Source of the DNA: JAWVFM01 sp038237625
Lineage (GTDB): Bacteria; Actinomycetota; Thermoleophilia; Solirubrobacterales; 70-9
DNA length: 64,000 nt
Assembly: GCA_038237625.1 (NCBI GenBank)
Contig: JBBRYM010000005.1
Coordinates: 1-64,000 of the forward strand
Direction: 5' to 3'
Made by a program: the position numbers and the translations under genes
The notes under the pieces: model-generated
The model's input: only the letters and a program-made list of their open reading frames with translations
Databases searched by the model: none
What the model was told of the DNA's origin: nothing
Part shown: positions 1 through 7,081 of the stretch, piece after piece
Position numbering within the stretch: the stretch's first letter is position 1
Layout: each line of letters begins with the position of its first letter

Positions 1-2
1 GC

Positions 3-394
3 CTACTCCGACAGCCCGGCGGCTTCGAGGGCCTCAGCCCTAGTTTGGAAGGAGTCCCATCGGATGATCCGATTCCCCCGGAATGTCCACAGCTGCGGGT
101 GCGTTCTGTCGAAGGGCGCGCCGCTGGATTTACCTCGGCCCGTTCGCGCAGGATGACGACAACGCTGGGTCCCCCGTCGAGCAGCTCCTCAGCTTCGACG
201 CGGTAGTCGCCCCAAGTGCCCCAGTAGTGGCGGGACGCCTTGATCACGGCATCCCGGCCAACGTACACGCTGTCGAGGTCCGGCAACGGCAAGGACTGCC
301 GCAGGTCCCAGACCACGTATTCGTCGAGCATCGCCCAGAAGGCATCAACGCTCTCGATCCCCCGCCGAACCCGCTCGAAGTTCTCCTCCGACAT
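3..394 (-). pseudogene. NTF2/SnoaL-like protein, frameshifted
   Basis: Reading from an ATG at 394, the protein begins MSEENFERVRRGIES and runs as a normal NTF2-like fold up to about position 140 (…VVVILRERAE). It then loses frame. The expected tail (…PQLWTFRGNRIIRW… ending EALEAAGLSE) continues in another frame to a TAG at 3-5. One missing base near 130-145 explains this. It is the last member of the tandem array and starts 3 bases after the stop of the next copy. It is either a recent pseudogene or a sequencing error. Family role: small alpha+beta barrels, often isomerase-like or of unknown ligand. Confidence 0.7.
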
Positions 395-397
395 CGT

Positions 398-793
398 CTA
401 CTCCGACAGCCCCGCGGCTTTGAGGGCTTCATTCGGATCCGAGAAGCCCTTCCTGTAGACGACCTTCCCGTCGCACACGGCGTAAAGCTCCGCGTGGCGT
501 TCGTTCATCTGAAGGCCGGTCTTGCTCATGCCCTGTTCGCGAGCCACGAGGATGACTGCGTCGCCGCCTGCATCGATGAACCGTTCAGGCTCGATCTTCC
601 AGTCGTCCCACATCTCACCCCATCGCGCGATGTGTTCCCAGATTGCCTCGTGTCCCCGCCCGATCCGCCCATCGGGCAGATTCGTTCCGTCCCACTCGAT
701 GTCAGGGGCACAGAACAACAGAGCCCCTTCTGGGTCCTCACCGAGGAACGCCTCCCACATCTGTCGGACGACCTTCACGTTCTCCTCCGACAT
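398..793 (-). CDS. NTF2/SnoaL-like protein (131 aa)
   Basis: A small single-domain protein of the NTF2-like (SnoaL, ketosteroid-isomerase-like) superfamily. It starts MSEENVKVVRQMWEAF, has a conserved middle with a DGGDAVILVAREQG strand, and ends with the array's shared tail EALKAAGLSE. The ATG at 793 has a good GGAGGAG ribosome site in the 3-base gap after the upstream paralogue, so it is probably translated from the same message. No catalytic residues can be assigned. Members of this group bind small hydrophobic ligands or have no known function. Confidence 0.85.
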   Translation of the reverse strand: MSEENVKVVRQMWEAFLGEDPEGALLFCAPDIEWDGTNLPDGRIGRGHEAIWEHIARWGEMWDDWKIEPERFIDAGGDAVILVAREQGMSKTGLQMNERHAELYAVCDGKVVYRKGFSDPNEALKAAGLSE

Positions 794-796
794 CGC

Positions 797-1366
797 CTAC
801 TCCTCCGACAGCCCGGCTGCTTCGAAGGCTTCGCGCCGATCGACATAGATCCGCTCTTCCATGACGCGCCCGTCGACGACAGTCAGGAGCACGCACCATT
901 CCATGTCTGCCGATGCACCGCTGCCCTTGCCCGTGAATCTCATGCGGCCGAGCGAAAGCAGGTGGCCACCGGGCGATTCGATCAGCTCCTCCGGTTCGAA
1001 CTCAAGTTCTCCAAAGACATCGACCAAGCTCTTCTGGAACCGCATCCGCGCCTCGCGGCCGCCATGCGGGGTTTCCATTCCGACGGTGGCGAACTGGGGA
1101 GGGAAGGTGGACTCGCACCTCTCGTGGTAAGGGAAAAAAACCACGTCCAGATCCCCGCGATTGAAGGCTTCCCAAGCGATCCGGACTACCCGTTTAAGGA
1201 AGGCCTGGCGCAGCCGCGACCGGCGCGGCATCCGCCAGACCGGTCGAGCGATGAAGTCGTAGAGGCGAGGGAACCGCACCACGAGATGTTCGGCCAGACG
1301 CCGCTGGGGATGGGCAGCCGGGGCCTCCATCCGCATTCGAATGGCCTCCACGTTCGCCTTCGACAT
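797..1366 (-). CDS. NTF2/SnoaL-like protein with N-terminal extension
   Basis: Start chosen at the ATG at 1366 (MSKANVEAIRMRM), which matches its paralogues; a longer reading frame to 1501 would overlap the neighbour. The 189-residue product is about 55 residues longer than its relatives. Residues about 20-65 form a basic, proline/arginine-rich stretch that the others lack. The NTF2-like fold then follows and ends AFEAAGLSEE. A -10-like GATACT (1376-1381) lies 9 bases before the ATG, and the same leader recurs before other array members, suggesting an individual, nearly leaderless promoter. Confidence 0.8.
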   Translation of the reverse strand: MSKANVEAIRMRMEAPAAHPQRRLAEHLVVRFPRLYDFIARPVWRMPRRSRLRQAFLKRVVRIAWEAFNRGDLDVVFFPYHERCESTFPPQFATVGMETPHGGREARMRFQKSLVDVFGELEFEPEELIESPGGHLLSLGRMRFTGKGSGASADMEWCVLLTVVDGRVMEERIYVDRREAFEAAGLSEE

Positions 1367-1410
1367 CGTCCGCGCAGTATCTCGCGCATGCGCGTCGTGG
1401 CGCCGGTCCA

Positions 1411-1812
1411 CTATTTGGACAGGCCGGCGGCTTGGAGGGCGTCGCTTCGCCGGGAATACACGCACAACTCCCTGGCTTTTCCGTCGCTGCCGGTCTGCCA
1501 CAGGTGGGCAATCGACTGGTCAACCGATGCGCCGCTGGTTCGTCCGCGAGCGATCTGGCGAACTACGACGAGGGTACGATCGCCGAGGTCGACGACCTCC
1601 TGCGGCTCCCAGCGGATCTCGTCGAACACGATACGAAGCTCCGAAATCCGCTCCAGAGCCCCTTCGAAGTCGTAGGACCCGCCTCCGGGGAACTCATTGC
1701 GGGTCCGATACACGAAGTGGGGGTCGACGAAGGCGCGCAGCGACTCAAGATCGTCCCCCGAGTTGAACGCCTCGTAGAACCGCTCGAGCCTCTCCACGTT
1801 CTCCGGCGACAT
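1411..1812 (-). CDS. NTF2/SnoaL-like protein (133 aa)
   Basis: Another array member: MSPENVERLERFYEAFNSGD at the N terminus, a central RTLVVVRQIARGRTSG strand, and the tail ALQAAGLSK. It is a cytosolic single-domain protein of normal length with no signal peptide. A TAGGGT -10 box (1819-1824) sits exactly 6 bases before the ATG, the spacing expected of a leaderless mRNA; no Shine-Dalgarno sequence is visible. Function unknown; the family call is firm, any enzymatic role is not. Confidence 0.85.
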   Translation of the reverse strand: MSPENVERLERFYEAFNSGDDLESLRAFVDPHFVYRTRNEFPGGGSYDFEGALERISELRIVFDEIRWEPQEVVDLGDRTLVVVRQIARGRTSGASVDQSIAHLWQTGSDGKARELCVYSRRSDALQAAGLSK

Positions 1813-1883
1813 TCCACGACCCTATCTCGTACAACTGCCCAGACTCCGGGGCCTTGAGCATGGGCGCCGCCGGCGTTGATCGC

Positions 1884-2026
1884 CTACTCCTGGACGCCGG
1901 CGGCCCTGAGAGCCAGCGAGCGAAGCAGGAGCGCTCGTCCACGGTCCGGCTGCGAGCCGCGGTCTCGCTGAGTGCTAGAGGCGCGACTCGCACCCGCCTG
2001 AAAATTTCGGGGCCTTCCTCCAACAT
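1884..2026 (-). pseudogene. NTF2-like remnant, internally deleted
   Basis: An ATG at 2024-2026 is preceded, 9 bases upstream, by the array's conserved CATACT leader and encodes MLEEGPEIFRR, close to the N termini of the intact paralogues. Only about 140 bases later, in another frame, the family tail ALRAAGVQE plus a TAG appears (stop at 1884-1886). The body of the gene, about 250 bases, is missing. Both ends of a paralogue are therefore kept around a deletion, which marks it as a decayed copy. It explains most of the 290-base gap between its neighbours. Confidence 0.7.
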
Positions 2027-2102
2027 CGCCCGCGCAGTATGCGCCGTCGCGGGCAACTCGCCCGTATCCGGCTCGGGCGCTTAAGCGTTCCCGGGTCGGT
2101 CG

Positions 2103-2501
2103 CTACTCCTCCAGGCCGGCAGCTTCGAGGGCGTCAGCGCGGTCGGGAAACGTTTGAAAGCTCGCGATCTTGCCGTTGCGGAAGCGGGCGAGCCAGCCCC
2201 CGCGGGCGTCGAGGGTGGCTCCGCTGGCGCGTCCGCGCCCTCGGATCTGCCCCAGGGCAAGAATCCAGTCGCTGCCCTCTCGAAATTCCTCGACGTCCCA
2301 TGCGAGGTCCTCCCAGCTCTCCTCGACCGCGGAGCAGTACTGACTGCCGGCGGTTGGCCCGGAATAGACCGTCCCCTCCAAGGCGGCTCGCACCGGCACG
2401 ATCACGGCAGCATTGGAGAGGAACGCGTCGAATCCCTCACCGTCGTGTCGGTTGAACGCCTCCATGGCCCGGCGCATGATCTCGATGTTCTCGCCCGACA
2501 T
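2103..2501 (-). CDS. NTF2/SnoaL-like protein (132 aa)
   Basis: First gene of the minus-strand array. It begins MSGENIEIMRRAMEAFNRHD, carries the family pattern ILALGQIRGRGRASGA in the middle, and ends ADALEAAGLEE. A GATACT box (2512-2517) stands 10 bases before the ATG in a sequence context shared with the copies starting at 1366 and 2026, which suggests the promoter was duplicated together with the gene. No Shine-Dalgarno sequence is evident. Function unknown. Confidence 0.85.
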   Translation of the reverse strand: MSGENIEIMRRAMEAFNRHDGEGFDAFLSNAAVIVPVRAALEGTVYSGPTAGSQYCSAVEESWEDLAWDVEEFREGSDWILALGQIRGRGRASGATLDARGGWLARFRNGKIASFQTFPDRADALEAAGLEE

Positions 2502-2630
2502 CGCACGCCGGAGTATCTCGCGCCCGCCGCCTGCTCAGGATCCCGCTGACCTGGCCGCGAAAAATGGCTGCTTGCTCCGCCAACGGGTGGGCAGTGAAGC
2601 TGCATGACATTTGAGGGCGAACCGGGTGAG

Positions 2631-2786
2631 ATGAGTGAGGCAGGGGAGCTTCCGACTTCCGACGAGCGGGAAGAGGGAGCTCTGGAGGGCGGAGTCGAGG
2701 AGGTCGGCGGCGATCAGGACCCCAATCCGCCCGCATCTCACGAGCAGGTCGAGGAAGACGACGGTCGCGACCGGGCCGAGGGCTAA
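2631..2786 (+). CDS. Small acidic protein, hypothetical
   Basis: A 51-residue, strongly acidic, low-complexity frame (MSEAGELPTSDEREEGALEG…) rich in Glu, Asp and Gly; an in-frame ATG at 2604 would add nine residues. A GGGTGAG element immediately precedes the ATG at 2631. It sits in the space between the NTF2-like array and the zincin gene. No domain is recognised. Third-position GC is high, as in real genes here, but composition alone could produce such a frame, so the call is tentative. Confidence 0.45.
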   Translation: MSEAGELPTSDEREEGALEGGVEEVGGDQDPNPPASHEQVEEDDGRDRAEG

Positions 2787-2802
2787 CGCGAGCCCGCCTC
2801 TC

Positions 2803-2808
2803 TAACCT
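2803..2808 (+). promoter_or_regulatory. -10 box TAACCT for the zincin gene
   Basis: TAACCT lies exactly 7 bases before the ATG at 2816, so transcription would begin at or beside the start codon. This is the same leaderless spacing seen repeatedly in this window. Confidence 0.55.
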
Positions 2809-2815
2809 GGACCAC

Positions 2816-3388
2816 ATGAGGGAGACGTGGGGCCCGCCGCTGCGGGCGGCCGCGCTGACGGCCTTCATCACCGGACTGATCCTGCTGCTCTTGAACCCGC
2901 CGTCCTTCTCGGGGTTGGGCGGTCTGCTGTCGCTCTTCGCGGGTGCTCTCGCGATCGTTCTCGTCACCGCCTGGCTCACGGTGGTCGCGATCGGCAGGGA
3001 GATGCCGGAGAGGGAGTTCCGCAGGCTGGAGGAGCGCAGCGAGGCGCTGGCGTCGCTGCCGCCCCCCGACGAGCCGCCGAGTGAGTTCGACGAGTTGGTC
3101 ATGCAGGCTCTCGACGAGCTCCCCGCGGAATTCATGGAGGTGCTGCAGCGGACTCCAGTGGTGGTCTCGAACCGGGGTCGCGAGCACCGCGCCTACGGCC
3201 ACTACATGGGCGGGACGATCGCGCGCGACGTCTACGCAGATCGCATCGTGATCTATCAGGACACGCTCGAGCGGGATTTCGGCCACGACCCCGGGCTGCT
3301 CCGGGCTCAGGTGGCGCGCACCGTGCGCCATGAGCTGGCGCACCACCTGGGCTGGGACGAGCGGGGGGTCCGCGACCTGGGGCTCTGA
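2816..3388 (+). CDS. Membrane-anchored minimal zincin metallopeptidase
   Basis: A 190-residue protein with two hydrophobic segments (about residues 8-27 and 32-57), a charged linker rich in Arg/Glu, and a C-terminal minimal zincin domain. The domain ends in HELAHHLGWDE (HEXXH at 172-176 with a downstream acidic residue). It resembles the Zincin_1 (DUF1025-like) family, usually a soluble protein of about 120 residues; here it is fused to membrane helices. It is probably a zinc-dependent peptidase facing the cytoplasm; substrate unknown. It ends base-to-base against the convergent amidase gene. Confidence 0.8.
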   Translation: MRETWGPPLRAAALTAFITGLILLLLNPPSFSGLGGLLSLFAGALAIVLVTAWLTVVAIGREMPEREFRRLEERSEALASLPPPDEPPSEFDELVMQALDELPAEFMEVLQRTPVVVSNRGREHRAYGHYMGGTIARDVYADRIVIYQDTLERDFGHDPGLLRAQVARTVRHELAHHLGWDERGVRDLGL

Positions 3389-4810
3389 TCAGGCGCCGAC
3401 GGGCGGGCGCTCGTCGAGCCAGCCGCGCTCGGCCTCGAGCTGGGCGGCGAGCGAGAGCAGCGTCGGCTCGTCGTTCGGAGGCGCGATCAACTGGACGGCG
3501 AGCGGCAAACCGGCTGGGTTGAAGCCGGCGGGAACCGCGGCGGCCGGCTGCCCCGTCTGATTCCAGATCCCCGGCCACGGGATGACCCGCGTCATCCCCG
3601 CGATGGTCCGCAGCGCGCCGAAACCCTCCCAGCGGCCCACCTCGACAGCCGGCTCGCTCGCAACTGGGGTCATCAGGACGTCGCAGTGCTCGAAGATCGC
3701 GTTGACGCGGACCGCGTCCTCCTTTTCCGAGCGGCGAGCCCACGCCAGCGTGGAGTCCGAGATTCCTCCCGCGAGGTGGGTCCACGTGCGAAAACGCCGC
3801 TCGAGACGATCGAAGTGGGGGAGGGTCAGGGCCTCGTCGCGTACTCCTCGCATGGCGCGGAGTGCGGCGTGGGTGTAGGTCATCGGCCCATAGTCGGGGT
3901 CGCGCTCGAAGACCTGGTGGCCGAGCGAGCGCAAGAGCTCGGCCGTGGAGCGGATGGCGCCGGCGGCTTCCTCGCTGAGCCGTACGCCGAGGGGCCCGCG
4001 TGGAATCGCGAGCGAGAACGCGATCCGAAGCCGGGCCGGCGACTGTTCCGCGGCGTCGATAAATGGGCGCTCGGGCGCCGGAGGCTTGTCGGCGTCCAGC
4101 GGCGTCGAGCCCATGGTGGCGTCGAGCATCAGTGCCTGGTCGCGAACCGAGCGCGTCAACCAGCCGGCGGCGCTGAGCCCGTGCCAGTGCTCCGGCATCG
4201 GCGCAAGCGAAACGCGCCCCCGCTGGGGCTTCAGGCCAGGAAGGCCGCAGAACGCGGCCGGGATGCGGACGGAGCCGGCGCCGTCCGTGGCCAGGGCGGC
4301 CGCCACCATGCCCGACGCCACCGCGGCCGCCGACCCGCCGCTGGATCCCCCGGGCGTACGGGTGGGATCCCACGGATTGCGGGTGAAGCCGAAAGCCGAT
4401 GATTCGGTCGCGCACATCGCGCACAGCGGCGGAACGTTCGTGCGCCCGATGACGATCGCGCCGGCTTCGCGCACACGGCGGACGAGCTCGGCGTCCTCCA
4501 CCGCAGGTCCGCCGTGGGCCTGCGTTCCGTGTGTCGTGACGTCGCCCGCCACATCGACGTTGTCCTTGATGGCGATGGGCACGCCGAGAAGCCGGGGCGG
4601 CGACTTCGCCTTCAACCGGCGCTGAACTTTCTTGGCCTCATCCAACGCTTGCTCCGCGTAGACCGCCCTGAAGGCGTTCAGCTTGGGATCGATCCGGTCG
4701 ATTCGCGACAGCACGATCTCGACGAGCTCCCGGACCGAGAGCTTGCCCTCGCGCAGGAGCCGTGCCTGGCCCTCAACTCCCGCGAACGCGACGGCGGTCT
4801 CGTCGGTCAT
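3389..4810 (-). CDS. Amidase (amidase signature family)
   Basis: A 473-residue amidase-signature enzyme. The Ser-cisSer-Lys triad is visible: Lys82 in IAIKDNVD, the cis-Ser in TPGGSSGGSAAA (about 156-157) and the nucleophile Ser180 in DGAGSVRIPA. Such enzymes hydrolyse amides to acid plus ammonia; the substrate cannot be read from sequence, and GatA is unlikely without gatB or gatC nearby. The ATG at 4810 is chosen because it overlaps the upstream stop (ATGA). It is the last gene of a three-gene minus-strand operon with an NTF2-like protein and a membrane protein. Confidence 0.88.
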   Translation of the reverse strand: MTDETAVAFAGVEGQARLLREGKLSVRELVEIVLSRIDRIDPKLNAFRAVYAEQALDEAKKVQRRLKAKSPPRLLGVPIAIKDNVDVAGDVTTHGTQAHGGPAVEDAELVRRVREAGAIVIGRTNVPPLCAMCATESSAFGFTRNPWDPTRTPGGSSGGSAAAVASGMVAAALATDGAGSVRIPAAFCGLPGLKPQRGRVSLAPMPEHWHGLSAAGWLTRSVRDQALMLDATMGSTPLDADKPPAPERPFIDAAEQSPARLRIAFSLAIPRGPLGVRLSEEAAGAIRSTAELLRSLGHQVFERDPDYGPMTYTHAALRAMRGVRDEALTLPHFDRLERRFRTWTHLAGGISDSTLAWARRSEKEDAVRVNAIFEHCDVLMTPVASEPAVEVGRWEGFGALRTIAGMTRVIPWPGIWNQTGQPAAAVPAGFNPAGLPLAVQLIAPPNDEPTLLSLAAQLEAERGWLDERPPVGA

Positions 4811-5094
4811 TCGTAGCCGCCACACTCGATGAAACGCTCGGGTTCGACCGTGTAAGTCGCCCAGCCCGAATGCCAATTGGCGACGTATTCGAGACGCCCA
4901 TCCCAGTCGACGTAGCGGCCTTTCACGCCCGGTTCCTCGCGCCGTGGGAAGTCCTCGACGTCCGGGCTGGACAGCGCAGACCATCCCTCGAGATCACCGC
5001 GCGCCGATGCTTCGAAAGCGCTCCGCACGATCTCGCCGTTTCGCGTCGCTGAGCCCGGTTTGAGTCGGGCCCCTTGAGTCCCCTCGCCGCTCAT
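4807..5094 (-). CDS. NTF2/SnoaL-like protein, C-terminally short
   Basis: A 95-residue NTF2-like protein: …NGEIVRSAFEASARGDLEG… then …YTVEPERFIECGGYE. It stops where its paralogues at 0-2.5 kb continue for about 35 more residues, so the last strands and the EAAGL tail are absent. Its stop overlaps the amidase ATG (ATGA) and its own ATG overlaps the stop of the upstream membrane protein, implying tight translational coupling. It may be a truncated copy kept for coupling, or a genuinely short variant. Function unknown. Confidence 0.65.
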   Translation of the reverse strand: MSGEGTQGARLKPGSATRNGEIVRSAFEASARGDLEGWSALSSPDVEDFPRREEPGVKGRYVDWDGRLEYVANWHSGWATYTVEPERFIECGGYE

Positions 5095-5459
5095 TCGACG
5101 ATCTCGAAATCACCGCGGCGATTCGCAAGCCAGCCGAAGCCCGCCGCCATCGCCAGGTTGGCGGCGCCGGCCATCCACAGGCCGGCACGGGCGCCCGGCC
5201 GCGAGAACGCAGGCGAGCGCGACCAGACGATGTCGGTGAAGAGCTCGGTTCCGCGAAGCCAGGCCAGCGCCCACCAGTCCTCGTCAGCCCCGCGGATCGC
5301 GGCGGTCGCGTGCGCCGCCGCAAAGGTCAGCCAGATCGGGCCGCAGCGGCGAATCAGCTGGGCCGCATCGTCGCTCGGCGCGTCGTGACCAAGCGCCCTG
5401 GCGAGCGCTCCGGGTGCCGTCAATGCCAACGTGCCGAGCAGCGCGTCGAAGAAGATCAT
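5091..5459 (-). CDS. Small integral membrane protein, hypothetical
   Basis: About 122 residues starting MIFFDALLGTLALTAPGA, with four hydrophobic stretches (roughly residues 2-18, 40-56, 64-78, 96-114) separated by short charged turns. An upstream GTG at 5474 is an alternative start. No family is recognised. It is the first gene of the overlapping operon with the NTF2-like protein and the amidase, and is divergent from the RpiR-type regulator at 5587, so the shared 130-base gap probably holds promoters for both directions. Confidence 0.6.
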   Translation of the reverse strand: MIFFDALLGTLALTAPGALARALGHDAPSDDAAQLIRRCGPIWLTFAAAHATAAIRGADEDWWALAWLRGTELFTDIVWSRSPAFSRPGARAGLWMAGAANLAMAAGFGWLANRRGDFEIVE

Positions 5460-5586
5460 GTTGCGATTCGTGACGCGCAGCGCTTCCTCCGGACCCACGG
5501 GGCGTGATCCAACCACATCGGGGCTGCTTCGCGGCGATTCCTCTTGCTTGGAAGGGAAACCTCTACCTGGGGCGAATCTGAGCGCC

Positions 5587-6498
5587 GTGAGCAAGACAGC
5601 CACCAAGTCTCGTCCGGCCCCGTCAACCTCGAGCGCAACCAGCACGCGCCGCAACGGGCACGCTAAGCGCCCGCACGGCAAGACACTCTCGACGTTCATC
5701 ACCGAGCGCTTCGACGAGTTCTCGCGTTCGCAGAAGGAGGTGGCACGCTACATCGTCGACCACCTCGACGAGGCGGCATTCCAGACCGCCGAGGAGCTCG
5801 CCCGTCGCGCCAGCACCTCGTCGTCCACGGTGGTTCGGTTCTCCCAGGCGCTCGGATTCGAGGGCTACCCCGAGCTTCAGCAGGCCGCGATCGAGGAATA
5901 CCGCAACCGCGCGCCCGAGCAGAACGGCAACGCCGCCGGCCAGCTTTTTGACTTCGACCACTCCGAATTCGAGGCTTCCCTCGCCGCGGATCACGCCAAC
6001 CTCGAGGAGACGGTCCGGAGCCTGACCCGCGAGCGGGTCGAGGCATGCGTGTCCGCGCTTGCCTCATCGCACCGCGTGATGATCATCGGCATGGATCAGC
6101 TCGCGTTCTTCGCGAGCTACCTGCGTCACCTCCTGGCGCTCCTCGACATCCGCGCCGAGGTCGTCGCGAGTCCTCGCCAGGACGCGATTACCCGCCTTTC
6201 GCGCGTCGACGAGGACACCCTCGTCATCTGCTTCTCCGCCGGCAAGGCGCACCCGATCGTGATCCGGGCGATGAAGCTCGCCCGCCATCGCCGCGCCCGC
6301 ACGATCGCGGTGACCGACGCGACCCTTTCCGAGGTCGGAGAGCACGCGGAGCTGACCCTCTACTACTCGTCGAACAGCCCGTCGTTCACGCGGTCCAACG
6401 CGGCGCTTCTCGCCATCGTCCAGGCTTTGGCCTACGGGGTGTACGACCGCGACCGCGGCGCCTACAAGGACCGCATCCGCGCCTACAAGCTCAAGTAG
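5587..6498 (+). CDS. RpiR/MurR-type transcriptional regulator (HTH + SIS)
   Basis: A 303-residue regulator. After a low-complexity basic tail (about 30 residues) comes an N-terminal RpiR helix-turn-helix (…RSQKEVARYIVDHL… RRASTSSSTVVRFSQALGF…), then a SIS sugar-phosphate-binding domain (about residues 140-290, with VICFSAGKAHPIVIRAM). Such proteins sense phosphosugars and usually control a neighbouring sugar-use operon. Here the nearest genes are the divergent amidase operon and csbD, so the target is unclear. GTG at 5587 was chosen; an ATG at 5431 would overlap the divergent gene. Confidence 0.88.
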   Translation: MSKTATKSRPAPSTSSATSTRRNGHAKRPHGKTLSTFITERFDEFSRSQKEVARYIVDHLDEAAFQTAEELARRASTSSSTVVRFSQALGFEGYPELQQAAIEEYRNRAPEQNGNAAGQLFDFDHSEFEASLAADHANLEETVRSLTRERVEACVSALASSHRVMIIGMDQLAFFASYLRHLLALLDIRAEVVASPRQDAITRLSRVDEDTLVICFSAGKAHPIVIRAMKLARHRRARTIAVTDATLSEVGEHAELTLYYSSNSPSFTRSNAALLAIVQALAYGVYDRDRGAYKDRIRAYKLK

Positions 6499-6513
6499 CG
6501 CCAGTTTCTGGCG
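6499..6513 (+). terminator. Hairpin directly after the rpiR-type gene
   Basis: A perfect 6-bp stem (CGCCAG/CTGGCG) with a TTT loop begins at the base after the stop codon. No U-run follows, so its role as a terminator is uncertain. The rest of 6514-6700 shows no gene. Confidence 0.35.
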
Positions 6514-6710
6514 ACATATCCTCGCTATGCGGAGAGAAGACGCCAGGCAACGGCGCAAATATCACTGAACTGCCGCGGGCCTTCGCGCGCCGCTGACCGA
6601 AGGAGCGATCAGGGCATGAAGCCTTGAGGTTCCGCCATCGGGCTCGGGACGCGTCGCCGACCCACTTCCTCATCGATCATCGCCCGTTGAGTCACACCTC
6701 CATACGCACC

Positions 6711-6747
6711 TGGCGCTTTGTCCCTGCTATGCGTGGACAAAGCGCCA
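6711..6747. repeat. 13-bp perfect inverted repeat upstream of csbD
   Basis: TGGCGCTTTGTCC (6711-6723) and its exact complement GGACAAAGCGCCA (6735-6747) flank an 11-base loop. No T-run follows. It lies 18 bases upstream of a SigB-like promoter, so an operator or mRNA-end hairpin are both possible. Confidence 0.6.
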
Positions 6748-6764
6748 ATTAACTTCTGCTGGGC

Positions 6765-6790
6765 GTGTCGTCGAGGCTCGCTCCGGGTAC
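6765..6790 (+). promoter_or_regulatory. SigB/SigF-like promoter for csbD
   Basis: GTGT (6765-6768), a 16-base spacer and GGGTAC (6785-6790) resemble the actinobacterial general-stress sigma consensus (GTTT-N14-16-GGGTAT). This fits the CsbD family, which is under SigB control in Bacillus. Confidence 0.5.
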
Positions 6791-6857
6791 TTACTCACTG
6801 GGCGCGCGGTTCGAAAGACGCGCGCCCTGTTCGTGCAATCCACAGGAAGGTTCAGAC

Positions 6858-7031
6858 ATGCCCGAGAATTTCGATGACGCCAAGGGACAGGTCAAGGAGA
6901 AGGCCGGCGAGCTGACGAACGACCAGAGCCTCGAGAACGAGGGCAAGGTCGACCAGGCCTCCGGCAAGGCTAAGGACGCCGTCGACAGCGTCAAGGACAA
7001 GGTCCAGGACATCATCTCCAACGACCGCTAG
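6858..7031 (+). CDS. CsbD-family stress protein
   Basis: A 57-residue hydrophilic, helix-rich protein: MPENFDDAKGQVKEKAGELT… followed by GKVDQASGKAKDAVDSVKDK, the repeated amphipathic pattern of the CsbD family. It is cytosolic with no cysteines. The family is induced by general stress; its biochemical role is unknown. The ATG at 6858 has a good AGGAAGG ribosome site 7 bases upstream, unlike many genes here, and a SigB-like promoter stands about 70 bases upstream. Confidence 0.88.
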   Translation: MPENFDDAKGQVKEKAGELTNDQSLENEGKVDQASGKAKDAVDSVKDKVQDIISNDR

Positions 7032-7068
7032 GCCCCCTCGCGCGGACGCCTCGCTTCGGGGCGCTCCG

Positions 7069-7074
7069 TATATT
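7069..7074 (+). promoter_or_regulatory. -10 box TATATT for pdxST
   Basis: TATATT is 7 bases before the pdxS ATG at 7082, which predicts a leaderless start for the vitamin B6 operon. Confidence 0.6.
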
Positions 7075-7081
7075 TGAGGAC

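Noticed and set aside
83..1675. A 530-codon open frame on the plus strand across the NTF2-like array
   Set aside because: It is antisense to four family members with clear homology and promoters; long antisense frames are expected at this GC content.
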